From the NCBI RefSeq assembly GCF_016706325.1, contig NZ_JADJJX010000002.1, positions 310,001 through 374,000 on the forward strand: DNA of 64,000 nucleotides, written 5' to 3'. This stretch comes from Methanothrix sp. (GTDB lineage Archaea > Halobacteriota > Methanosarcinia > Methanotrichales > Methanotrichaceae). How positions within the stretch are numbered: position 1 is the first letter of the stretch; each line of letters begins with the position of its first letter. The position numbers and the translations under genes are program-made. Shown here in pieces: positions 7,653-15,857 of this stretch. Below the pieces are notes generated by a model, which was not told where the DNA came from, did no database searches, and saw nothing but the letters and a program-made list of their open reading frames with translations.

Positions 7653-8620
7653 GATCGTTCTCCCCCCGGCTGGCGGCCAGGGCTCTGTGGCAGATGAGAG
7701 TCAGAAGAAGGCCCTATGTCCTCTCCCATGGGGTCAACGCCCGCTGCAACCTCAGATGCTCCTTTTGCCAGTACTGGAAGCATCCCGCAGGGGAGATGAG
7801 CCAAAAGGAGATCTTCAGGATGCTGGATGAGGCAAGCTCCTTTGGCATTGGAGTCTATAATGCCTGGACCGTCGAGCCCCTGCTGCGGGAGGATCTGCCC
7901 CGGATTTTAAGATACGCCAAATCCCGCGGCCTCATCACCAGCCTGGTCACCAACGGCCTTCTCCTGGCCAGAAGGGCGGATGAGCTTTCTGATCTTGATT
8001 ATCTCTCCGTCTCTGTGGACGGTATCAGGAGCTACAAAGAGCTGCGGGGGGTGGAGCTGGAAAACATCCTGGCCGGGATCAGGGCGGCAAAGAGGGCGGG
8101 CCACGAGATTCTGATCAACTGTGTTATAAGCAGCAAAAATGTGAGCGAGCTGGAGGATCTGGTCCATCTGGCAGAGAGGCTTGGCACCTGGATCTCCTTT
8201 GAGCCATTGCATGAGTCTGCTGGGATCTCTGACTCCGTCTGGAGGGATCTGGGGATTCGGGATCGATCCGGATATGAAGAGGCAGTGAACGGATTGATGG
8301 ATCTGAAGAGAGCTGGTGCACCGATCATCAACTCCCTGACCTACCTGGAGATGATATCCCATCTGCAGCCCCGGTTCAGGTGTCATGCCAGCGAGATCAT
8401 CCTCCATGTTGCGTCCGACGGAAGCATCGAGAACTGCCGGGTGCACAGCCAGCCCCTGGCCAATGTGAAAGATGGATTAGCGGAGGCATGGCGGGCCTCA
8501 AAGAAGGGAAGGGAGGAGATCGCTGGATCCTGCCCAGGATGTCTGTTCTTCGGGTATGCGGAAAACAGCCTCCTATACGAGTTTGTGCCTGAGGTTTTGA
8601 GGCATTATGAGTGGATGTAG
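7649..8620 (+). CDS. radical SAM protein with C-terminal Cys-rich region
   Basis: The radical SAM core carries CNLRCSFC at residues 33-40 (Cys33, 37 and 40 bind the 4Fe-4S cluster), followed by the expected GVY.A...EPLLR and SVDGI strands of a TIM-barrel. The C-terminal third (from about 235) has CHASEIILHV, ENCRVHSQPL and CPGCLFFG, suggesting an auxiliary cluster or metal site as in SPASM/HpnH-like proteins. The ATG overlaps the stop of the flavoprotein gene, so the two are translated together; the flavoprotein may supply electrons. The reaction is not identifiable from sequence alone. Confidence 0.85.
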   Translation: MRSFSPRLAARALWQMRVRRRPYVLSHGVNARCNLRCSFCQYWKHPAGEMSQKEIFRMLDEASSFGIGVYNAWTVEPLLREDLPRILRYAKSRGLITSLVTNGLLLARRADELSDLDYLSVSVDGIRSYKELRGVELENILAGIRAAKRAGHEILINCVISSKNVSELEDLVHLAERLGTWISFEPLHESAGISDSVWRDLGIRDRSGYEEAVNGLMDLKRAGAPIINSLTYLEMISHLQPRFRCHASEIILHVASDGSIENCRVHSQPLANVKDGLAEAWRASKKGREEIAGSCPGCLFFGYAENSLLYEFVPEVLRHYEWM

Positions 8621-8685
8621 CTTCATGGAGAGAGCCATAGGAGCATGATGATAGGAGAATGATAGATCTGTCCAATTCAGGCAAG

Positions 8686-9132
8686 CTATCGTTTGCCCTT
8701 GACTATTGCCTCGACCTCGTCCATGAACTCGGGCTTTTTTCATCTCCTCCAATTCCTCGATCGTGAAAAATTCCTGCCATTTCTTATAGGTCACTATCGA
8801 AACGGAACGCCCATTTCTGATGTCCTTCTCGATCTTTATCAGTCCGTCACGCTCCAGCCGCTTTTCGGAAGAGTAGACTTTGCCATGGGACCAGCTTATG
8901 GACTTTGCCAGCTCATAAGCTCATATATACTGTAACCGGAATGACTTTCTATCCATTGATAAAGCTCCTAATCAACAGCCTCGGCCAGCTCAGGACGCCT
9001 TCGAACGTTAATTGTGGGCTCCGGGATGGGTAGTTCTTCCCCTCCGGCCTAGAGACGGGATTCTTTTGCCTTTTTCATGAGCCCCTCAATCTCGTCTTCA
9101 GTCTCGCGGCGGCGACAATGCTGGGAGCACAT
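8686..9132 (-). pseudogene. decayed winged-helix-type regulator gene
   Basis: Reading the minus strand gives a convincing DNA-binding protein in pieces: TEDEIEGLMKKAKESRL, stop (TAG at 9051-9049), then a segment with PTINVRRRPELAEAVD, stop (TAG at 8970-8968), ELYQWIESHSGYSIYEL, then SWSHGKVYSSEKRLERDGLI and a normal-looking end EFMDEVEAIVKGKR. An 8-bp duplication (ATGAGCTT/ATGAGCTG near 8911-8926) and one extra A in a run of six A near 8740 break the frame. With these lesions removed it is one reading frame of about 145 codons ending at 8686. The wing-like DGLIKIEKDIRNGRSVSIV supports a winged helix. Confidence 0.6.
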
Positions 9133-9164
9133 TCATCAAGAGCTAAACCGACATCTGTGTAGTC

Positions 9165-9392
9165 TTAAATGTTTTCGGGACTACACATTGTTATTTGGGT
9201 GAACCGCACCTCATTTGCCCTGGGATTGAGTCCAAGTATAATTATATAAATTCGCCTGCTTATAAGCAGTGTGAGTATAGCGATCCAGAAAAAGGCTTCA
9301 ATCACTTGCGGATTAGTCGCAGGAACCACATCTAGCTCATACTTGCTATTGAGTTCCTTGAACAATATCTCAATTTCCCATCAGGCACCCAC
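9165..9392 (-). pseudogene. C-terminal remnant of an IS4-type DDE transposase
   Basis: The minus strand encodes WEIEILFKELNSKYELDVV, then NPQVIEAFFW and LISRRIY, matching the conserved C-terminal region (Y-R-WQIE..FKELKS, with the catalytic Glu) of IS4-family transposases common in methanogens. A TGA at about 9383 replaces the residue before W, and nothing recognisable lies upstream, so only about 75 codons survive. A 9-bp inverted repeat (TGTGTAGTC at 9156-9164 and GACTACACA at 9179-9187) flanks the transposase stop. Confidence 0.7.
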
Positions 9393-9870
9393 TATTCAAT
9401 AGCCATGGTTGCCGTCTCCCCGGCCAAGCTGGCGGCATAAACAATCGAAAAAGGGATGACACGGATAGGATGGGGCAAAGGATATCCCCGCATCAACTCC
9501 CGAAGGTATGAGCTATCCAGTCCGCCATCTCGTCCCTGACTCTCCGGAAGGCGAGAAGCTGTTTCCCCTTTGATCCCGTAGCTGCCGTCGGATTCTCAAA
9601 AATTCTGTTCATGACCTCTGGCCTTCGGCAAGTTGCTGGGAAGCTCAAGCCTGGTGCTGCATTTGGGGCAGGCCTCCCTGGCCCGGGCGCAGCATGCCAA
9701 GACGTCATTTGAGATACAAAAACTATAATTATCATATGATACAACTTTGGCCAAAAACAAAGTGATCGCATTTATGCGATTTTGCAGAAAAATCGTTATC
9801 GGGAAAATTGACAAGAGTTAGAGGTTACACATGCGGGATGTGGGCTATAAAAGATAAGACATAATTTTAA
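9393..9870. other. intergenic stretch without a recognisable gene
   Basis: An open frame on the minus strand (9596-9814) has an ACPKCSTRLELP piece that resembles half a zinc ribbon, but no intact start, partner Cys pair or continuation was found. The region is probably debris of the same decayed island as the two pseudogenes to its left. Confidence 0.4.
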
Positions 9871-10482
9871 TTAATTATGCCTCCAAGTTCCCTTTTCATA
9901 TCTAAACGCTAAGTTTAATATGAGGGTAACAATCAAGAAGATCCAAGCTACGGAATATGTTGCACCAATATACCAATAAATTGTACAGGTTATTAAAAAT
10001 ATCATAAAATATTTAAATGTGGTTCTTGTTGATGTAACATGCGTTTTATATTCGTGGTTCAACATCACATCCCATGCCCAATAGAAAAAATATATTATTG
10101 GAAAAATGGCTAAATAAAGCAAAGTATTACTCCTGGTGTATATGAGTGCTGCATATAAAAATACGATTGCGAGGTCCATGAAGAACCGCCTCGATCCCCC
10201 GATGCCAATCTTAAATGGATATTGCTCCATTGTTTTATGATAGCCGATCCAACTCAGTATGATTGAAATGTATGCAACAAATAGGGCGAAATTGGAAATG
10301 GTAAATATATAATTGGAAATGGTAAGGATATTGACCCAACTATTAGGAATTGTTATATTCGTGTCGATACCAAAAACGGTAGGGATACTCAATCCAAATA
10401 CAACGCCAAAGACAATATCAACTAGAGATACCAAACGATCAGATAATTTTTTTTCCAATGAAAGACTATCAAGTTCTGTCAT
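9871..10482 (-). CDS. polytopic membrane protein of unknown function
   Basis: The protein has about six hydrophobic segments (near residues 20-40, 53-83, 113-130, 134-150, 167-185 and 186-200) and no soluble domain. The segment KLSDRLVSLVDIVFGVVFGL at the N-terminus faintly recalls TMEM175-like channels (first helix with an RxxxxxD pattern), but this is weak. The start MTELDSLSL at 10482 was preferred to the frame beginning at 10509. Codons are strongly AT-rich compared with the GC-rich flanking genes, which together with the neighbouring transposon debris suggests horizontal acquisition. Confidence 0.65.
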   Translation of the reverse strand: MTELDSLSLEKKLSDRLVSLVDIVFGVVFGLSIPTVFGIDTNITIPNSWVNILTISNYIFTISNFALFVAYISIILSWIGYHKTMEQYPFKIGIGGSRRFFMDLAIVFLYAALIYTRSNTLLYLAIFPIIYFFYWAWDVMLNHEYKTHVTSTRTTFKYFMIFLITCTIYWYIGATYSVAWIFLIVTLILNLAFRYEKGTWRHN

Positions 10483-10530
10483 CTTTGTACGCTTCCCCAC
10501 AATACACACTAATGCTATTTAATGCTACGG

Positions 10531-10770
10531 GAGCGCGGAGGGTCACGAATTCTCCATCCTTTAGGTTGGGGATGAAGTGAACCCTCGCCTGGATTTCATG
10601 TTTTATTGAGATCGATTAGCAGGGCCATCGTGCAATCGAATGCAGATACGCAATTATTCTTATGATCATATCCAGGAAGCCGGAGCTTCAGTTGTTTCTG
10701 AAATCCGGCCAACCTGGGCGCGCGGCCCGAAGCATACCCCATCCCTTTAGGATGGGATGGCCGCGTGCAG
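10531..10770. other. possible ends of a small IS200/IS605-type element
   Basis: Two hairpin-prone tracts, one around 10547-10573 (CCATCCTTTAGGTTGGGGAT) and one around 10737-10760 (CCCATCCCTTTAGGATGGGA), sit about 190 bases apart in a region with no gene. Subterminal hairpins of this shape are common at ends of tnpB-bearing IS605-type elements in archaea. No transposase is present, so at most this is a non-autonomous remnant. The rest of 10510-10974 shows no gene; 10940-10974 is AT-rich and probably holds the mtnA promoter. Confidence 0.3.
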
Positions 10771-10974
10771 TTTAATTTTATGAGTCTTTAATAATTGCAT
10801 CTCGGCGGAATCAAAGTCTCCGGCAGCTTTTGGGCAGAAAGTCATCTCAGACCGACTGACAGTTATGGCTTCCGCTCAACCGCCCGTCCGGCTCCCTTCC
10901 GCCTCCTTCACCAAAGCCAGGTCAAGCAAAAAATAATAATATCAGTATGACTATTATCTATTGGTGAACTTCCT

Positions 10975-11991
10975 TTGCATTCGACCGAGCCCAGAACCAT
11001 CTGGTGGGACGAAGGCCTCTGGCTTATCGATCAGACCCAGCTTCCTGAGAGGTACATTCCCCTGAAGATCGAGAGCATAAGGCAACTGGTGGCCGCCATC
11101 AAGTCCCTGTCCGTTCGCGGTGCCCCGGCTCTGGGTGCCGCCGGGGCCTACAGCATCGCCCTGGCCGCTGAGAGATCCCATGCCGGCAACGCTTTTGATA
11201 TGATCGCCGAGCTGGAGGTGGCCGCTGATATGATCCGCCGCTCCCGGCCCACAGCAATCAACCTCTCCTGGGGGGTGGACAGAGCCCTGCGGGAGGCATC
11301 GGAGGGAGAGAGCATCGATGAGATCCGCGAGAGGGCCTTGAGGTCGGCAGAAGAGATCGCAGAAGAGGATATTCGCATCAATCATGCCATCGGACGGAAT
11401 GGAGCAAAGCTCCTGGAGGATGGAGAGACCATCCTCACCCATTGCAATGCCGGAAGGCTGGCCTGCGTGGGCTGGGGAACTGCTCTGGGAGTTGTGCGCT
11501 CTGCAGCAGAATTGGGGAAGAGGGTCCAGGTATTCGCCTGCGAGACCCGCCCTCTGCACCAAGGCTCCCGCCTGACCGCCTGGGAGCTGAAGGAGGATGG
11601 AATACCTGTAACCCTTATCTGCGAGAGCATGTCCGGCAGCCTGATGCGCAAAGCCAGGATCGATAAGGTCATCGTGGGCGCTGACCGGATCACCAGGGAT
11701 GCGGTCTTCAATAAGATCGGGACATATAATCATGCCGTCCTGGCCAAACACCATAAGATTCCCTTCTATGTGGCTGCACCCCTTTCCACCTTCGACCGGA
11801 TGAACGGAGAAGAGGAGATCATCATAGAGGAACGGGATCCGGAGGAGATCTGCACATTGGGTGGAGTGCGCCTCGCCCCCCTGGGGGTCGACGTCTACAA
11901 TCCGGCATTCGACGCCACTCCCCTGGATCTGGTCTCTGCCCTGATAACTGAGAAGGGTGTCTTCCGCCCTCCCCTCATGCCCCCGATATAG
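10975..11991 (+). CDS. mtnA: S-methyl-5-thioribose-1-phosphate isomerase
   Basis: MtnA isomerises 5-methylthioribose-1-phosphate to methylthioribulose-1-phosphate in methionine salvage. The 338-residue protein has the aIF-2B/MtnA hallmarks: SVRGAPALGAAGAYSIAL near 45-62, TILTHCNAGRLA near 152-163 (catalytic Cys), VIVGADRIT near 230 (catalytic Asp) and NKIGTYNHAVLA. The visible start is TTG at 10975; no in-frame ATG lies upstream near enough, so the start is tentative. The next gene, an MTA phosphorylase, makes its substrate and lies 85 bases downstream, which strongly supports MtnA over the related ribose-1,5-bisphosphate isomerase encoded elsewhere in this window. Confidence 0.93.
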   Translation: MHSTEPRTIWWDEGLWLIDQTQLPERYIPLKIESIRQLVAAIKSLSVRGAPALGAAGAYSIALAAERSHAGNAFDMIAELEVAADMIRRSRPTAINLSWGVDRALREASEGESIDEIRERALRSAEEIAEEDIRINHAIGRNGAKLLEDGETILTHCNAGRLACVGWGTALGVVRSAAELGKRVQVFACETRPLHQGSRLTAWELKEDGIPVTLICESMSGSLMRKARIDKVIVGADRITRDAVFNKIGTYNHAVLAKHHKIPFYVAAPLSTFDRMNGEEEIIIEERDPEEICTLGGVRLAPLGVDVYNPAFDATPLDLVSALITEKGVFRPPLMPPI

Positions 11992-12076
11992 GCTCTATCC
12001 TGGCGAGCTGGCGGGGCTGTAACCGGAGTAGATCCGATACGGAAAGGTAGTTCAAGCTTGAAGAGCAGCTCATCTC

Positions 12077-12922
12077 ATGGATGCAGAAATCGCAGTCATC
12101 GGTGGAGTGGGCTTCACCTTAGAGGGGGTAGCCGATGAAGTGGAGACCGCTTACGGCCCCGTTCCTGCCTTCCGCAGCAGGATAAAAAACCAAAGGCTCG
12201 CTTTCATCCCCCGCCATGGCACTGGACACCTGCCGCCCCATAGGATAGACTACCGGGCCATCATCTCTGCTGCCAGGAAGACCGGCGCTAAATGGGTCAT
12301 ATCAGTCAACAGCGTGGGGGGGATGGCATCCCAGCCTGTGGGGAGCATCTTTTTCCCCTATGACTTTGTCGAGTTCACCAAATGCCGGCTCAACACATTC
12401 TTCGAGGATCGAGCAGTGCATATCGACCTGAGGGAGCCCTATTGCCCCCATCTCAGAGGCCATCTTCTCGCTGCTGCCCAGTCGCTTGATCTGAAGACCT
12501 CAGAGGGGGTCTATGTCTGCGCTGAGGGTCCCCATCTGGAGTCGCCCGCCCAGATCAGAATGATGCGCCAGTTCGGGGATGTGGTGGGGATGACCGGATA
12601 TCCAGAGGTGGTCTTGGCCCGGGAGGCGGAGTTATGTTACGCCTCCATCTGCATTGTCACCAACCCAGCCGCCGGTATGGAGGAATCCGGTATGGAGGAA
12701 TCCGGTATGGAGGAATCCGGTATGGAGGAATCTGATATGAATGAATCCGATATGAATGAATTCGGATCGAAGGGGAGGGGGGGCTTTTCTGCCAGCGATA
12801 TCCCTGGGCGGGTGGCGAAGTGCCGCGAGGAGGTCCGGGAGGTGATATATCAAGCAGCACAGGGGCTGGAGGAAAAAGGGTCCTGCCATTGCAGGGAATC
12901 CCTATCCAGGGCTGCTCTCTGA
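12077..12922 (+). CDS. mtnP: 5'-methylthioadenosine (or methylthioinosine) phosphorylase with repeat insertion
   Basis: This phosphorylase cleaves the 5'-methylthio-nucleoside to base and methylthioribose-1-phosphate, the substrate of the MtnA encoded just upstream. PNP-family II marks are present: AVIGGVGF at the N-terminus, PRHGTGHLPPHRIDYRA, SVNSVGGM, CAEGPHLESPAQI, GMTGYPEVVLARE and CYASICIVTN. Right after the last motif, about residues 200-230, a GMEES repeat (15-bp minisatellite) is inserted before the C-terminal helix that starts at IPGRVAKCREEV. The insertion replaces the usual NPAAG...L loop. The frame stays open because the unit is 15 bp, so the enzyme may still work. Confidence 0.9.
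   Translation: MDAEIAVIGGVGFTLEGVADEVETAYGPVPAFRSRIKNQRLAFIPRHGTGHLPPHRIDYRAIISAARKTGAKWVISVNSVGGMASQPVGSIFFPYDFVEFTKCRLNTFFEDRAVHIDLREPYCPHLRGHLLAAAQSLDLKTSEGVYVCAEGPHLESPAQIRMMRQFGDVVGMTGYPEVVLAREAELCYASICIVTNPAAGMEESGMEESGMEESGMEESDMNESDMNEFGSKGRGGFSASDIPGRVAKCREEVREVIYQAAQGLEEKGSCHCRESLSRAAL
12673..12765 (+). repeat. 15-bp minisatellite inside mtnP
   Basis: About six copies of the unit GGTATGGAGGAATCC stand in tandem, decaying into GATATGAATGAATCC. They encode GMEES/DMNES and keep the reading frame. Confidence 0.95.
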
Positions 12923-12955
12923 TGGCTGGCAGATATCAGCTCTTAAGGGATCTGT

Positions 12956-13354
12956 TCACATCACCTCAACCTGAACGCTCCCCTCTCCGGACCTTCCTCT
13001 CTCATCTGTCACCTTGAGGATGATGACATGCCTGCCCTTCTCCAGCTTTGCGGGATTGTACTTGAAGGAACGGCTGGTGGAGAGCCTTCCATTGATGCTT
13101 GAACTCCACTCATAGCTCAGCTTTCCTTCACCGCCCTCAGCAGAACCATCAAAGCTGATATCCTCTTTGCCTTGGATGATCTGTCCAGCGCCAGGTGAGG
13201 TGATGATCACTTTCATTTTCACCGGGCTGCCTGCTCCTGTCGGCTCCGAGGATCCGGCAAGGGCATCTCTTCCATTGCCACTGCTTTTCTCCTGTTCCAT
13301 GCATCCTGAAAAGAGAAGGGCAAAGCAAATCACCAGTATGACGATCAACTTCAT
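12956..13354 (-). CDS. predicted lipoprotein with Ig/PKD-like domain
   Basis: The 132-residue protein starts with a signal peptide (MKLIVILVICFALLFSGC) whose lipobox Cys is residue 18, so it should be anchored to the outside of the cell membrane. A Ser/Gly-rich linker follows, then a beta-sandwich-like domain (about 48-132: VIITSPGAGQIIQGKEDISF, LSYEWSSSI, HVIILKVTDERG) typical of PKD or similar Ig-fold adhesion modules. The AT-rich bases 13355-13410 upstream look like its promoter. Its surface ligand is unknown. Confidence 0.75.
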   Translation of the reverse strand: MKLIVILVICFALLFSGCMEQEKSSGNGRDALAGSSEPTGAGSPVKMKVIITSPGAGQIIQGKEDISFDGSAEGGEGKLSYEWSSSINGRLSTSRSFKYNPAKLEKGRHVIILKVTDERGRSGEGSVQVEVM

Positions 13355-13556
13355 GTGATGTATGATGGCATTAATAGATTATATTTTTTTCTATAGAAGA
13401 TTTTATAGTTGGAATAAAAGCAATGCTGGCTGTGGTACAGATGACGAATTCTCAGGCCAGCGCGCGCCCCTCTCGCCAATGGCAAGAAAGGCGCCGAGCT
13501 GATGCAGAAGGCTCCAATTGGTGAACTCAGGTGAGCTTTGATGGGATCTGGCAGGT

Positions 13557-14186
13557 TTAAGAGGCCGATGGTGCTGCGGGCGGGACCGGCCCAGAGCCAG
13601 AGAGTGCAGGCTCAGTCCTGATCTCAGTCTTTCGCACCTCTACCCTTCTCAGGGGGTAGATCATTTTAGCTTCCTTATAAATGTCCAGGGAGATCTTTCC
13701 ACCCACAACATCCTGAATGAGCTGGTTCAGGTCCAGGTTCTTTGACCTCTCCACAACCACATTCTTTGAGAGATCCCTGATGCACTTGACCTGGTTGGCC
13801 CGGGCCCTCTTCACTGTAAAGCAACTGGGCTTGATCCGGACGGTGTAGCCGTCGGTGGTGGTTACGTCTACTGTGGTGTCGATGCGAGAGGTTCTCCTCT
13901 TGACCAGTGAGCGCACATAATCTGTGGTCATCTCATGGCCCAGGAATTTGGTGTATGCTGAGTCGCCAGCCACCCGATCCACTCTGAACTTGAGCTTGGT
14001 GTTCTGCTTGGAGAAGTTGTTTGTGAGGTCTCCCAGGGTGGTCTCAATGATCCTCCCCACAATTCTCTCAGGATCGTTGGCGATCGTCTCCCCAAAGGGA
14101 ACTCTGCCGAACATCTCCGGGCTTACAATCTTATACCATTGTTTGGCCTTTCTGCTATCAGCCTTTCTCTGTGATCTTCTAGCCAA
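13557..14186 (-). CDS. rps3ae: 30S ribosomal protein S3Ae (eS1)
   Basis: The 209-residue protein is the archaeal/eukaryotic small-subunit protein S3Ae: RKAKQWYKIVSPEMFGRVPF near the N-terminus, IVGRIIETTLGDLTNNF, DYVRSLVKRRTSRID and a YPLRRVEVRKTE segment near the end. It lies near the mRNA exit of the 30S subunit. The start is TTG at 14186, decided by a strong GGAGGATG ribosome site 5 bases upstream. The C-terminal tail is Pro/Ala/Ser-rich as in other archaeal S3Ae. It appears to have its own promoter. Confidence 0.97.
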   Translation of the reverse strand: MARRSQRKADSRKAKQWYKIVSPEMFGRVPFGETIANDPERIVGRIIETTLGDLTNNFSKQNTKLKFRVDRVAGDSAYTKFLGHEMTTDYVRSLVKRRTSRIDTTVDVTTTDGYTVRIKPSCFTVKRARANQVKCIRDLSKNVVVERSKNLDLNQLIQDVVGGKISLDIYKEAKMIYPLRRVEVRKTEIRTEPALSGSGPVPPAAPSAS

Positions 14187-14243
14187 TAAACATCCTCCGA
14201 GATAATATCAGTCCGAGCTTCGTTCAAGCTCACTATATTTAAA
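14187..14243 (-). promoter_or_regulatory. S3Ae promoter, leader hairpin and ribosome site
   Basis: On the minus strand a TATA box (TTTAAATATAG, 14243-14233) is followed by an inverted repeat GAGCTT-GAACG-AAGCTC (14230-14214) and then GGAGGATG before the TTG start. The inverted repeat falls near the expected transcription start or early leader and could be an operator or an autogenous control hairpin. Confidence 0.45.
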
Positions 14244-14403
14244 CCGATCGCCTAAGAGCCCCTCATCCCGAGGATGGCACCTCCAGGAACAGCGTCTCTC
14301 AGGGTCAGTATTCCACCAGGGTGGTATTCCTCAAATGGCGCTCTTTCCAGCGCAGCATTTCATTTATTCAGCCATCTTCGATGCCATTCCCTCCGACTGT
14401 ATT

Positions 14404-14679
14404 TCATTTTGCGATCTCGACCGGAATTGATCTCTCCTCCAGGGGGCTGCTCTCCCATGCCCTCTTGCGAACCATAGTGATCTCCGTCTTTCCCGCCTTG
14501 ATCGGAAGGAAGGTGAATATCTCCATTCCACCAGCACCGACCGATTTTTCATCAAATGCCTTAAAATCCTTTTTTTTCAGATCCAGAAAGGCGCTATCGA
14601 ATATCGCCTCCCAGACATATCCGGTAGTGGGGTTCGACTCCAGCGACAGCATAAAATCCTCATTCAGTCTCACATTCAT
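14404..14679 (-). CDS. chagasin-type cysteine protease inhibitor (MEROPS family I42)
   Basis: The 91-residue protein has the three conserved loops of chagasin-like inhibitors: NPTTGYVW at residues 16-23, a GAGGMEIFTF strand and loop near 48-57, and an R-x-W type third loop (VRKRAWESS) near 70-78. Such inhibitors plug the active site of papain-family (C1) peptidases. It has no signal peptide, so it should stay in the cytoplasm. The gene lies 45 bases downstream of, and in the same direction as, a papain-like C1A peptidase gene, which makes that enzyme the obvious target. Confidence 0.85.
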   Translation of the reverse strand: MNVRLNEDFMLSLESNPTTGYVWEAIFDSAFLDLKKKDFKAFDEKSVGAGGMEIFTFLPIKAGKTEITMVRKRAWESSPLEERSIPVEIAK

Positions 14680-14724
14680 CGGATCACCAGAAGGGATGAA
14701 GACAAAAAAGAAATGTTCTTTCCA

Positions 14725-15636
14725 TTATTCAAACTCGAACTGCCCGGAATCGACCCAGGATCCCTTTATGAGCGTCCACCAGTCGTCTGCCAGACCGGTC
14801 AGGACATAGTCGTATGGCAGCCAACCATATCCACGATCGCCCCAGGATACCCCCCAGGAGTTTCTGATCCTCAGAGCACCAGTGGTCTCTGCGCCACAAT
14901 TGTTGTTCTTGATCTTTATCTTATCATCATAGCCCATGGCGACGATGGCATGGCCACCCATGACCCTTTCATTCTTGCAGGGATAGGGGATCTTGCCGGT
15001 CTTTGCAGCCTGATTGATCGAGTTATAAACAGTGAATCCGAAGATCGCAGGAATGCCCGCAGCCAAATTCGTCTTGATGCTGGCAAGAAGCTTTGTGGGC
15101 GAGGTTCTGGGTGGGTCGAGGTTCACATACTTGAGGGCTTTGTAATTGTCTGCAAAACCGAAGAGGAAGGCAGAGGGCTCTTCATCGAACTTCGGTATAT
15201 CATATGGCCAGTACCTCTCTGGAGGGACGCCAAATAACACCATTGCCCCCATGGTGGTACGGATATAAGCGCCGGTATCTCCTGTCTCCTGCATCAGGTT
15301 TCTCGTCACCTTATAAAGGAACAGCCTGGAGGCGTCGATATGGTTTCCGAATGCCCTTCTCTCGAAGTACTCAAAGACCCCCACGCCAGCATTGGCAGTG
15401 CACGAGCCCAGCTCTCCTTGATCCTCAATGGGCGAGCACCATTTCTCGAGATTAACCGATGCGGGCAGAGTGGAAACCGCCGCTTTGTCAAGCTTGAGGG
15501 GGGCGAGAATATCTGCGACCTCGCTGCTCAGGAGGGTATAATCCCTTAAATCAGGAAGCTCAGGACGCCAGCCCGTCCCCTTTATATTTTCTCCTTCCTT
15601 CGGCTCCATTCCTAAATCCGTTAGCAGTATAGCCAT
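14725..15636 (-). CDS. papain-like cysteine peptidase (family C1A)
   Basis: The protein shows the full papain catalytic set: Gln73 and Cys79 in QGELGSCTANAG, His229 in GGHAIVAMGYDD and Asn259 in RIRNSWGVSWGDRGYG. Residues 1-55 form a short pro-like segment (including RPELPDLRDYTLLS), and the mature-like domain begins at LPASVNLEKWCSPIEDQ, as in prokaryotic C1A peptidases. There is no export signal from the chosen ATG at 15636, which follows GGTG; a GTG at 15672 would add 12 residues. A TATA-like AAATATTTAAATA stands upstream. The partner inhibitor gene lies directly downstream. Confidence 0.92.
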   Translation of the reverse strand: MAILLTDLGMEPKEGENIKGTGWRPELPDLRDYTLLSSEVADILAPLKLDKAAVSTLPASVNLEKWCSPIEDQGELGSCTANAGVGVFEYFERRAFGNHIDASRLFLYKVTRNLMQETGDTGAYIRTTMGAMVLFGVPPERYWPYDIPKFDEEPSAFLFGFADNYKALKYVNLDPPRTSPTKLLASIKTNLAAGIPAIFGFTVYNSINQAAKTGKIPYPCKNERVMGGHAIVAMGYDDKIKIKNNNCGAETTGALRIRNSWGVSWGDRGYGWLPYDYVLTGLADDWWTLIKGSWVDSGQFEFE

Positions 15637-15857
15637 TGCTTTTTCACCATCACAGTATTTAGATATTATCACTCATTACTATTTAAATATTTCGAATTGT
15701 AGAGGTATCTCGCGCGTAGATATCTGCAAAGAGGCAGAGCAAATGATTGTGCTGATATCTCTTGATCTTTACTGTTGAAGGCTCCTCCATACGGATTGGC
15801 ATTCAACCATCAGCCTCGTGGCTGAGAAATTATATATCGCATCCGGCTATATCAAGC

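Noticed and set aside
8968..9051. Pyrrolysine (TAG read-through) in the regulator-like gene
   Set aside because: Additional frame-breaking lesions and nearby transposon remnants make pseudogenisation the simpler reading.
14625..14650. GGGGTTCGACTCC resembling a tRNA T-loop
   Set aside because: It lies inside the chagasin-type inhibitor gene, and no acceptor or anticodon stem can be folded around it.
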